The notes below the pieces were generated by a model that did no database searches, had not been told where the DNA came from, and was given only the letters and a program-made list of their open reading frames with translations. This document shows positions 24,150-36,100 of a DNA stretch of 64,000 nt, one piece after another. Location of the stretch: the NCBI GenBank assembly GCA_963575745.1, contig CAUYUJ010001392.1, positions 348,759 through 412,758 on the forward strand. The letters are read 5' to 3'. Both the position numbers and the translations under genes were made by a program. The stretch's first letter is position 1; each line of letters opens with the position of its first letter. This DNA is from Prorocentrum cordatum (taxonomy: Eukaryota; Sar; Dinophyceae; Prorocentrales; Prorocentraceae).

Positions 24150-27100
24150 GGTGGTGATGATGATGGTGGTGATGATGATTGCTATGAGAAGAATATTCGA
24201 TCTACGATGCAAACTCCCCCCGACGATATGAAGATCGGCCCCGCCGCTCCCCACCGCTGACCAACACTGTCCTGGCCAGGGATAATCATGATGATCGTGG
24301 GAAAGGGGTGGCTTTATCATCCGGGGCATGCGGTTAGCCACGTCCACGTCCTCGCGGACTAAATCTGGGGTGCGATCATGCGGATACGCGGCCCGCACGG
24401 ATGCGTTCTGCGCAGGGCATCCGCAAGAAGACATCCCCCGTGTCCAAGGGGTAGTGGCCCAAAGGCCAGGCCCGCGAGGCCGTGGCTACGGACATGCTTC
24501 CGCCCACGAATTCAAGCATGGGCGCGAGATCCGCGCTGTCCAGTCGCGGAAGTTTTTCTTTCACCTGGGCACGGGTGCCACCCCCCGACCCCTCGAATAC
24601 CCATCCCTCCCAAGCCGTCTCCTCCAGCCATGGCTGTGGGGCCACACTTCCTTCCCGGGGGTCTGGGGGTTCCCGTGGCCACGGCTGGCCGGACGGGGCC
24701 CGGGAGGGGTTCGGTCATCGATTTTGAGCACGCCCTGTGACAGGCTCTGTGGTGGAAGCTGCGTGTTGCAATCCAGGTGGTGCAAGCGCTCTGGGGGAAA
24801 CTTGTGCGATGCAAGCTATGTGGTGGAATCGGGGGTGACAATACTCCACTTTATGCGAGCCCCAAGAATACACACCACCACCACGTCGATTCCTCCTCCC
24901 TCCTCCACCCTCATCTTCCTCTCCTCTTTCCTGGGCGAGGGAGGGAAAGCGGGAGGTGGTGGTGGTGTATTCCTTTGGGCCCCGTACTTTAGCACGTCGC
25001 ATATCCGTGAAAACGACCCGGGACACGACCTGGCGGGCGTAGGCCCGCAGAGACTGTGACCGCAGCACCATCTCGACAACCGAAGAAGGGCACCGCGCGA
25101 ATCGCCCAGGCAGGAGGGGGGCTCCATCAGCCTCCTCAGGGGGAGCGTTAACGAGGGTGGGTCCGGCTCAGGGGGGGAAGCGTTAAGCTGGAATTCGGCA
25201 ATACATCGCCGATAGATCGGCGACAGGACCTCGACAGCGAATCCGACAGTTCCTGGGCGGGGTGGGCTATCGGGCCCCACATCGGCGATGAATGGGCGAT
25301 TGGGGGTCGATGCGCCTCACCCTGAGGCTATCCCCACTGACTCGTTTCCTCTGGCTTTCGGAGCACAACTCGGCTCTCTGGCGGCACCCTGAGCCTATTC
25401 CCCCCATGTCGTTGCCCCTGGTTTGCGGGTTATAACTCGGCTCTGTTGCGGCCGTTCGGACGATATGGGCACCCTTCGAATGCATTCGGCGATGCGCGGG
25501 TGTTGGAAAGCACCACGAGGCTGAAAAACCGACGAGAACTGAAGAAAACGCCCGAGAACCTAAAACCTCAGACCTTCCTTCCTGAGCCAATCCCTGCCTG
25601 ACGTTGCCCCTGGCCTCCGACTCTCTGTCCCTCATGGCCAAGACGAAACCTGGAAGAGATCGGCGCCAGGTGAACTGTGATCGGCTACTCCGAAAGGTGG
25701 CGTGGTTAGCGCAAGGCGTAGTTGGCGACCCGCGCTTGGGGGGGGGGGGGGGGGGGGGCGAGTACCTCGACGGAGATCTCTGCGCGCCCCGACGAGAGCT
25801 CACCAAACCTTTGGCGCAACGTGGTGATCCCCGAACCCCAACGGCGCCGATCGCAAATGCCACCACGGCGCAACCCCAACAGCCCTATGGGCGACAGGTG
25901 GTCAAGGAGGGTTTCCTTCCTCTTCCACAGCCCCTCTTCCCTTCGGGGAGGGGAACCCTCCCTTTCCCCTCCCTGAGTTTTTTTTGTTGGGAAGGGCCGC
26001 GAGGTGTCAGAGGGTTCTCTTTGGCCCCTGGGAGGACCAATTCTTGACACCTCTCACGAGGATCGTGGCCTCCGAGGGGGGGAGGGAAATCGAGGACCTC
26101 CCCCTCTTTTCACGGACCGCCTCCAAGATGGCCCCAAGAGGCGTTCCCAAGAGGCCACCAAAAGGGCTCCAAAAGCGCCCCAAGAGGCTTCCAAAAGGCA
26201 CGCGCGAGGCACCCAAGAGGCCCCCGAGCGGCCTCAGAGAGCCCAAGATGACCTCCAAGATGGCTCAGATAACCCTGGTTCAAGATGGCTCCCAAGATGC
26301 CCCAAGCAGCCCCAAGACCGCTCCAAGACCGCTCGAGATGGCCACTCCCAAGCCTCCTTCGCTGTGTTACTATGCGTGTCTCTTCCTGTCTCCCCCCGTC
26401 AACTCTCATGGGCATCGTTTCTGGATGGGTTGGTGGGGATACTTTTTTGATTCGCGGCCCGCAAGGAGAAGTCCAGAGGGCGGTGTGACCGAGGCTGGGG
26501 CACAGCGACAGATAATTGGCGCGACACCGCGCAGAGTGCACCTGCAGATAATTAGAAAAAGGCGGCAACGGTTCAGCCCGCGGGTGGGGGCGAACCGAAC
26601 GCGAGCCCAGCCGCTGAGCGTGTGTCAGCAGAAGAGGGCAACCGCGATGGGGACAGCCGAAGCCTTGCTGCCAACACGCGGACCCCAAAAACCGCTGGTG
26701 TGCCAGCAGAGGGGGGCAACCGAGTGCAGGCGGAAACAGGTCGGACCCGCAGGTGGAGTACCGACTGCCAGGGAGGCGCGAGGGGGAAGGGCAGCACAGC
26801 CTAGGGGGAAGCGTGCCGGATCCACTCACTTGACACGTGGTGGGGATACGCGAAACGTCAAGAATTAATAGCAACCATTGTAATCGCCGATCTGGCGCGC
26901 GCCCGGTCGGTCCTGCGACAGCCGCGCCCGCATGCCCTCCAGCTCTGCAGAGCGCTCCTCGGCCAGCCGCGCCGCCTCGCGCCTCGCCGCCCGCAGCTCT
27001 TCGCGCAGCCCCTCCGCGCCGCGCGCGGCGGCGGCAGGCGCCGCCTCCTGGGCGAAAGGCCGTCCAACAAACAGTATCAATCAAGCATCGGGTCGTGAAG

Positions 27101-30100
27101 CCGGATCAAGCCGCAACCCAACATGTGGCGTGTTCCACGACCCCGAAACCAACATATGACAGACAACGCGGACCCTAAACGGTGTGTTTCTAATACTGTA
27201 GGTTGTGCAATCTAGATGGAACAACCAACGTGGTGCAATGTATGTGGTGGAGCATATGCTGTGCAATAAATGTTGGGCAACATCTGATGTGCACGAGTTG
27301 TGGGGCATATGTGTGACGCAGTAAAATTGAAGAAACTTGAATGTTGAACTCCATGGCCCGCGCAATCACTCCACCAACACACCTGCAATACAGTTAGCAC
27401 GTTTGCGATGGTTGATCGGCGCTGGCTGGCGCATCGCTGCGCCGCGCCAGCGCGCGCAAGCTGGCGCAAAAAGCGGCCAGCCAGTCTGGCGCGACCGACG
27501 TTGCCGCGGTGGCGCTGACCGCTGGGGACTTCCCAAGGCGGCTCGCGGGCCGCGCTGACGCGCGGGCACTTCGGTGCGAATAAGTAACTCGAGCGGGCGC
27601 TGTATCATCGCGACGTCGACAACGGCGAGCACGATGATGCGAACATCGATGATGGCCACGATGACGACGTCGAGTCGAATGACAGCACCGATGCTGGTCA
27701 CCCGATGGTGATGTCCACGCTGCGGAAGAGTTTGATAGGATTCGACATGCGCACATGGCCGACGTGCGCGATTGGCCCGCGTATTTTTTTGACAAGGACT
27801 GTGCCCCAACATCACGCGCGCAAGGGCGGTCGAATGATTTCGTCACGCGCGCGCGGGAGGCCCGCATGGTCTCATTTGGCGAATCAGTTGGACAACGAAT
27901 GGCTGGCTTGCGGATTCAAAGGGACGCGCGCGCAATTGTGTGACAATGTTGTTGTTAAACCATGTTTGTTTTCAGATGATTTCGGGAACCTCGATCTTGA
28001 ACCCCCTACGACACCAACGGTTTTGAAGGTTTCCGGCATGCGCGCGCGACGCCGCGCGCGTGTGGAAGTTGCCAATTTTTGCCAGGGGCTCTCGGAAACA
28101 AACAATTTGGGAAAACAATTTGACAGCGGTGAATCTGGGGTCGGTACGGGGTTTCACTGGCATGGCGCCACCGTGGATGTAACAAATTACTGCGAAACCA
28201 CACAATCACGTTGGAATTCCGCCGTTCAAAGAAAATGAAAGCACCCTGGGCAACGACAACATGGGATTCAACAAACCTGCACTTGTGGTTCGCCTTGATT
28301 TTTTTCATTTTCGGCGGCGGCCGCCGATCGTGCCAAGTTTGGAACCCGCGGATTTTGAGTGGCGAAATTCGAACGACACGAATCAGTTTAGCGTTAATAA
28401 TTTCCACCCACGGCCTCTGGCAAGGCTGATCCGATGGCCCTTTCTGAATTCTATACACGAGGTGGGTCTCGCGCCTGTCAACCGTTATGGCACTTTTCCG
28501 ATCAGGCAATGTGGCCCCGATGGGCTGCAATGGCTGCAACGTTACAATATGTTCGGATCGCGCTTGGCTCAAGCGAAACGCCGATGAAATCGCCCAGAAC
28601 AACAATTTGGGACGTTCTGGGGCTTTTCTTCGCTAGCCTGGCTATGACGAGTCGCTCCGGGGATCGTCAAGACAGGCGTTCTGGGACCTTCCAGCTTTTC
28701 AGTCTTAGCCTAGCTATGGCAAAACGCGGATGAAAGCCGCGAGGTGTGATAGGGTTGCAACTTCCCGACGTTATACGAATGATTTGTTGAAGTTCTGGCG
28801 CCAGACTGCCTTACCGAAACGACGCCGATCATAATATAGAGAACTCGTACGGCAGAATAATTGAGTTCTTTAGTTGACGAGTACTCAACGTAATGATCGG
28901 CGTCGCTTTGGTGTGGAAGTCCTGCGCCAGAGCTCCACGAAGTCATTCGTAACGTTGGGAAATTGCAGCCCCATCGCATTTCGTGGTTCCCATCATCGTT
29001 TCGTCATAGCCAGGCTAGGACCAGAAAAAAAAATAACGCCCTAAGAGCGCCATTCTTGGCGATCCCAAGATCTCGAAAACAACACAACGTCCCAGAGCAC
29101 CATTCCTGGCGATCTCGTCGGCGCGTGAGATTGAGATGGGGTCCTCGGATCAGCCTTACCGGAAGGCCGTGGATGTAAACAATTCGCGCAGAACCGCAAA
29201 ATAACGCTGGAATTCCGCCGTTGAGAGAAAATGAATGCACTCCTGGCCACGACAAGATGGATCTCAACAAACCTGCACTTGTGCTTCGCGTTTACTTGTA
29301 ACATGTTCGGCGGCGGCCGCCAATCGTGCCCAGCTTGAACCCGCGGACTTTGAATGGCGGAATTCCAACGTTATGAAACAGTTTCGCGTTATTTGTTCCA
29401 TCCGCGGAAATGGAGATCTAAAATGAACGACTGGGTAGAAACGCGTGTACATTGCACATTGCACGATCCCGAAGGGAAGCTGTGATCATGATGCGTTTTA
29501 GCGCAATGGCAAAAAAAGGCCCCCAAAGGTCAAACGGCGGCAAGCGGCGGCGAACGGTGCGCATGCACACGTCGCGCATGCGCTGGTCGAGGTAAAAAGG
29601 AGCACTCCCATGTTGGGATCGCAAGTCAAGGCAGACAGGACTCAGTCACTTACCTCCCTGATAGGATAGCATTCACTCTGGCTCTCGCCAGTTGTCTCTT
29701 AACCTTCTTTGAGGTAGATTCAGGATTTGGGGTTACATCCTACGAACAAGTACGTAAGATCTTAACAAGGAAATCCGTCGGCATATTCTTCGTCAGACAA
29801 TCAACAGCCATAATACTCGACACTGGAGCTGCCAGACCGCCATCCAAGCCCAGACGACGGGCGGCGACGAGGCGGCGTCGGGGCGGCGACGGCGAGCACG
29901 GAACCATTATGAGCCACCAGACCGCCAGCGAGGCCCAGACGATGGGCGGCGACGAAGCGGCGACGGCGGGCACAGAGCCGCCAGACCGCCAGGCAGGCCC
30001 AGTTCCTTAGAGGAGAAATGAGAAACCCCAAGTGCAAGCACTGTTTGGTGGACCTTGCCAGCTCATGGAAGCAGAATCTTACTTCCTCGAGCTTCCGCTG

Positions 30101-33100
30101 GCTTCCACCGCCCTTTCGCTGCCTTTCGCCGTGAAAGAGATGGTAACTCCTTCGATCCTCGAAGGCACGGTCCTTTCTGAAGCGCGCCATGTGCGTCGAA
30201 TCGGGCCGCATCAGCACAGAGTCGGAATTGAATTTAATCGGCTGCGCCTGAATGCACAATGGCGCCATGCAACCATCGGGGCGCACCAGACCATCGGAAC
30301 ATCGGAATCGGATCTGGCTCGGTCCGGTCAGACCGACATCGACTCTGATCGATCGGTTGGAAATGGAACCTGCAAAGCGGTGTCGGAGCAGATGGGACCC
30401 CAAAGCTCCGACGATCTGATCTTGTCAGTCCGGTCGTTTTTCCTCGATTTCGGCCTCCGGGGCCCACCATCGGGCCCCAGGACCATCAAGCACGGATCTG
30501 GGGCGAAAAGCTGGCCCCCGGGAAAGGCGTCGAGACATCTGCGGCGCGAACGGGGAAAATCTGATCGTCGGACGTCTGGGTATGCCGCTATGCCAAGAGC
30601 CGGGCTCCAAACAGCACCGCGTCGCCGATGCATCGAAGATGCGGCGCGGTCCTCCGATCCCGTCTGCTCGGGCCCCATCCAGGTGGCCTGGGCTCCCCGG
30701 GTCTCCGCGGAGGCCCCCCGGAGCCCAGCGCCACCCTTCGGATAGGGATAGGTCGGGAACCTCTGGGAGCCTGCGGGTCTGCAGGAGGCATCGGGCGACA
30801 CGGCCGTTCAAAAGAACGCTCGGAGAGCGCTCTGGAACGCTGCGGGAGCAACCAGAAAGTCCTCATCCCAGGCCACCCGGTCTCCTGACAACCGCCGCGC
30901 ACTTTGTTTCTCCACGCGTTTCCAAAACAGTCCAGAGCCCACCGGAGCGCCTGGAGGGTCTGGCCCGAACCTGCGCAGTAGGTGCGCACCCGACAGGGCC
31001 TGGAGGCCTCTGGAGGCGCCATGAATCAACGCCGCCCAAAAACTTCCTCTTCCTCATTCTCCTCCTTTTTCTCCTCCCTACTCCTCCTCCTCCTCGTCCT
31101 CCTCCTCCTCGTCGTCATCGTCCTCCAACTCCTCCATTCGTTTTCCGTATGAGTAACTCCCCACTGTCGCACTCCGAGGCTGGTCGAAAGGGCGTGCCGT
31201 GCGTTTCGCCGTAACCTTCCTCGCCATTGATGATCCTGAATGGATTCCACGGATGGAGGTCAGTCCGCTTTCGAAATGTGTTTCTCGCCTTAGCGCCGCG
31301 CACATTCGTCTCAAGAGTTTGCAAGCGCTTCAGGGATTCGCATGGTTGGCATCCCAGAAATGGTGTTTTGGCATAGTGTCGGAATGTCAGGGCGCAACAG
31401 CCACGTTGATTCGCAGCGCTGAAGTCCCAAGAATGGCTTTTTGGCGCGATGCAGGCTGGTCAAAACGCAACAATTCCGGGGATTCGCACTTTCAAGTCCC
31501 AAGGATGGCGATCTGGCACAATTCCAAATTTTCAAGCGAGGGTCTTCCAACGGGGCATCCCCCTCCGTAAAAATGAATCCGTGCAGGAGCCTATGAAGAA
31601 GAACTTGGAGGGAGGGTCGATTGCAATATCGTTGCTGAATCTTGGGTTTGCGCCGGTCCTCCTCCTCCTCCTCCTCCTCTTTCTCCTCCTCCTCCCCGAG
31701 GGAGATGCTAATTTAGTCCGCGGTGCCTTCTCTTAAATAGGGGGCGGCCGCTATCTACAAGTCACGTTGGCTGGTGTGGCAGGGCCGACCCCGATTCTTC
31801 GGCTGCGCGCGGGTCCAAGAGCACCCGCGCATCTCAAGACGGCGGGAGCACGCCCGTCCGCGCGGACGTCCGGAAAGCTGCACGCCCGTGCTGTTGCTTG
31901 CTCCTCGATAGCAGGGCACAGGGCGGGCGGGCGCCCCCTCGAAGACTCGTCGTCTTTCCCCAGCAATCATTCGCTCGATCGACTGGCAGATCGGTGCATA
32001 GAATTTCTTTACCGAAGGGAGGAGGTTGGCATGAAGGGAACGGGTTCTGAAGGAAATGAACTCTGGACTCCACGGGGCCTTTCCCGCGACCAACTTTTCG
32101 TCCTGAGTCGTTTGCTGACGAACCCGAGGCCCGTGGAGGTCCTCAGAAGCCAGAAAATGGCGAAACCCAGATCCGATGTCTTGTTTTTTCCGATGCGGGG
32201 TCCTCGGAAGTCCAGGCTCCTTCCCAAGGGCCCGTTTTCCATTCTAAGCAATTCTGTTGACGGCGCAGGGGCATGGCGAGGGGCTCCATAGACGGAGAAC
32301 GAAAAGAAACCGCCATCTTGATCATTTCAATACGTTGGAAATTGCGCTTTCGGGTCACACCTCCGCTCTCTGGCGGCCGTTCGGGACAATCTAGGCACCA
32401 CTGGAACGCCCTCGGCGAGGCGCAGCCGCTGGAAGGCATCTGGAGGATGGAGGGCCGACGAGAACCGACAAGAACTCCTGAAAACCCCGAACTTCGAGCC
32501 TTGACTCTTTCCCATGCGTTGGGCCCGTTGCGTTCGCATGGATGCTCGGCCGTTACACTTTACATGCATAAAACCACCCAACATGCAAATAACGTGAACA
32601 TCGGAAACTCAACAAACATGCAAAAGCACGGTTTCCCAAACCCATCAAGAATGTAAATGCCGTGGTTGGGCAGTGGCCGGCAGGAATGCTGGCGTGCCGT
32701 CAACGCGTGCGAAAGAAGCAGGGGGGGGGGGCCTGCTAGGCGATTTCGAACTGCTATGGCTGTCGCCACGCTGCTGTCTTGGGGTTATCAAGGGCGCATC
32801 GCCGTGCCTGAAGCTCTTTGACCTTTTGTGAGTGCGCCCGGATGCACACGTGGCTCACAGACACGACCTCGCTGCGACGGCAGCCCCGAGGGGGGCGGGG
32901 CCCCAGGGCCCGGGAGGCGCTGAACCCCCTTCCTGCCCCCCCTTCAGGGGGACGTGAGACCTGGGTACAGGGGACTCGGAAATCCCCGACGAGGTCGTCG
33001 AAAAAATGACGAGGCCGAGCCTGCATTTTGACGAGGCCTCCCGCTGCAGACGTCCCACGGAACTCCTCCTCGTCGAAATCCGAGGCGCGGTCGTCAAGAA

Positions 33101-36100
33101 ACGACGGCGAACCCGAGTCCTGGCAAACCCGGGTCTTACGCTCCCCCGACCCCTAGAAGCCTGGAAGGGCACTCGCCGTGGGTCGAGGAGTGAGCGAACG
33201 CCCATCCCAACCGCTCCCGCGAGGCGAGGGGGGGGCGGGGGGCGGGCGCCTCCGCCTGGGCCTCTGCGCAGGGGGCCTCCTCCTCCGCCAGCCGCTGCGA
33301 CGCCTCTCGGAGGGCGCGGCCAGCTGGAGCAACGGCGGCCCTCCCCGGCGTTCTGCCTCCTCCCTCCTCCCTCCTCTTCCTCCCTCTTCCTCCGCCTTCC
33401 TCCTCCTCAGCATCCTTCCTCCTCCTCCTCCTCCTTCCTCCTCCTCCTCCGTATCCTTCCTCCTTCTCCTCCTCCTCTTCCTCCTTCTCCCCCCTCCTGC
33501 TCCTCCTGCTCCTGCTCCTGCTCCTCCTCCTCCTCCTCCTCCTCCTCCTCCTCCCCTTCTTTCTTCCTCCTCCTCCTCCTCCTCCTTTTCCTCCTCCTCC
33601 TTTTCCTATCTCCTCTGTCTTCTATCCACTCTCCTCCTCCTCCTCCTCCTCCTCCTCCTCCTCATCCTCCTCCTCGTCCCAAGAACCGTTTTGGCTCGGA
33701 CGCGGGTGTCCCTCCCGCCTTCGTGCCACCACCGAGCGTTCGCGACGCGTTCTTGGCGACGGGAGAGTCGCCGCGGCAGCCCGCCGAGTCTCTCCCCGAC
33801 TAATACGGTGCGAACCATGGGGCGCAGCAAGCCTGCTGCGCGCTCGCCTGCCCTGCGCAGCGCTGGGGCTGGCGGCGGAGGCAGCTCCCAGCGGACGGTG
33901 TCCTTCATCGACGACTGGACTCGCTGTTCTTCCTGCAGGCGCTGGTTGTGGAACGAGACCTGGGGCGAGGCGCACTGGAAGTGCAGCTGCGGCGCTCAGG
34001 TCGAGACCTTCCGACGCCGCGCTGCTAGCCGCCAGCCTTCTCGCAGGCCGTCGCGGCAGTCGCGCGAGGGCGTTGGCCAATGCCCCTGGCATCTGGATGG
34101 TGGCGGCGGCAGTGAGACGAGCTCCAACGGCTCGGACTTCTCGTCCTTCCTGGCGCAGCTGGCCGAGAAAGCCAGCACATCCCCGCAGGCGGACGAGGCG
34201 AAGGCGGCCATCCTGCTGGTCCAACAGCTGGCGGAGCCGCAGCCTCCCGCGGCCCCTGCAGAAGCGGAGAAGCCCCCCGACGAGGTCTTCCGCAAGGCGT
34301 CGGGTCTCCACAAGGAAGCAGCCCGCCGCCACCAAGGTTCGGTCGACGCGGTGCTGCGCCTCGAGGAGCAGCTGCGAGCTGCCCGCGTCAAGGAGGGCGA
34401 GCTCGCGCTCCTCCTTGCGGAGGCTGACCGTGCCAAGGCCGTCGCTGCTGCGGCCATGGCCCGCCAGGCAGCGGAGGTGGCGAGGGCGACGGGCGTCCCG
34501 GACGACCTCTTCCACCTCTCCTGGGACCCCGACGTGTTCACCAACATGGAGGGCCTCTCGCCCACGGAGCAGGGCGAGCTGCAGAACCTGGAGAAGTCCC
34601 TCGTCGCGACCAAGGTGGAGCTGGCCGCCAAGGCCAAGCAGGTCCGCGACAAGCTCGCTGCTTCCAGGGCAGCGCTGGCTCCTTCGCGCGGCAGCGGCAG
34701 GAAGCGCCGCGCGGGCTCCCCCTCTGCCCTGCGCGAGGAGGGAGGTGGCGCTGAGGACGAGGAGATGACCGACGTCGGCGGCGACGGCAGCCCGCAGCCT
34801 GGCGGCGACGGCGGCGACGCCGAGCTGGCCGCGGCGGCCAAAGTGCTCAGCGCCGCCAAGTTCGCAGCCGCGCGTGCGGCACGCGCAGCTGCTGCAGTTG
34901 GCGCGGCAGCCTCGGCGGGTCCCCACGCCTTCCCGCCGAGCGCAGCGAGCCAGGAGGCAGGAGGCGCCCCCCCTGCTGGAGGCGGCCCCGCCTCCCCGTC
35001 GGCCGCGGCGGCCCCTGCCGCCCCCACTGCCGTGGCCTGACAGGCAGCCGCGGGTCGGGCTGGCTTGACGCGGGCCCCTGGGAGCCCGACCCGCGCCAGC
35101 CTGGGCGCCTCCTCCGCGTCCGCCGTTCCAGGTGACGAGGGGGCGCAGCAGGCTGAGGGGAATGAGGCTGCAGCTGGGGCTGCCAGCCTCGAGTTTTATG
35201 GAGGCGACGGTGGCCATCGATTATTCTTTGCGAATGTCACGGAGATGGGACCGCAGGCTTGGGGATTCGCGGGGGAGTCGCTGAACCGTTTCGGCACGTT
35301 CAGCTTCGCCGAGACCCACGTGCACGCTGGCCACTTCGAGAAGTGGCGACGGGAGGCCAAGAAGCTCGACCTGAAGATCATGGCCAATCACGCACGGCCT
35401 TCCAGGCGTGGTTTGCTGGAAGGCACTGGCGCCGACAGCGGCACCGAGGGAGGAGAGTGGCTGCTGCGCAGGCGCGGCCACCACTTGCACACGCTGGAGG
35501 GCAGCGGTGACCGAGCGCTGGCTGCCCCTGGTGCCGAGTCCGCCGACGGCTTCCAAGCCAGCGTTCTCCACCTCAAGGGCAACAGGCAGGTGGTCGTGGT
35601 CACCTTCTACGGCGTGAGCGGGGTCGGCTGGCGCGGCAGCAGCCTGCGGCGCTTCGGCAAGCTTGGTGCCCTGCTCCGCGCCGTCAGGGCGCCTTGGCTC
35701 GTCATCGGCGACTTCAACTTGCCGCACCAGACCTTGCAGCAGGCTGGTTTCTTGCGCCGCATCGGCGCGCAGGTGGTGCAGGCGGACGTGACGGCCACCT
35801 GCGACGCGGGCCAGCACGGCTCGCACATCGACTACGGCTTGTGCTCCGCTGCCTGCGCCCCGTTGCTGGCAGGCATCTGGGCCATCGCCGCAGTCCCTTG
35901 GAAGACGCACTGCGGCCTCGTGGTGCAGTTTCGCTCCAGCCAAGCCGTCCTCCTGGGTCGGCAGCTGGCGATGGCGAAGGGCTTGCCGCAGGTGGCGAGG
36001 CCGCGTGCGGAGGCCCCCCGCGGCCGCCGCGCCAGGCAGCGAGGTGACGACGAGCGGCGCGCCCTCGCCATGCAGAAAGAGCTGGAGCTCCACACCCAGC

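Larger units (their letters stand above)
23999..26912 (-). other. Intron region 24.0-26.9 kb
   Basis: Contains a GAT microsatellite (24085-24180), a foldback (24333-24497), a 21-base poly-G (25738-25758) and a CCCAAGAGG block (26110-26340). No exon recognised. Confidence 0.5.
27048..33255 (-). other. Intron region 27.0-33.3 kb
   Basis: Contains TGTGGTGCAA-type short repeats (27180-27330), a pair of direct repeats (28165-28410, 29158-29408), a large foldback (28709-29019), a three-copy GGCGGCGACGA repeat (29828-30004), a partial foldback with introner-like sequence (30390-30690), CTC tracts and a plus-strand open frame (31767-32291) without recognised motif. 27.3-29.7 kb is noticeably AT-richer and Phe/Lys-codon-like, unlike the rest. 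Confidence 0.5.

Noticed and set aside
31767-32291. 174-codon plus-strand ORF with a protein-like middle (LDRLADRCIEFLYRREE)
   Set aside because: No domain, wrong strand relative to the surrounding gene, and no splice or start support.
33622-35217. 531-codon and 343-codon minus-strand ORFs opposite LINE ORF1
   Set aside because: Antisense shadows of GC3-rich coding sequence; the plus-strand frame has the Cys cluster and coiled coil.
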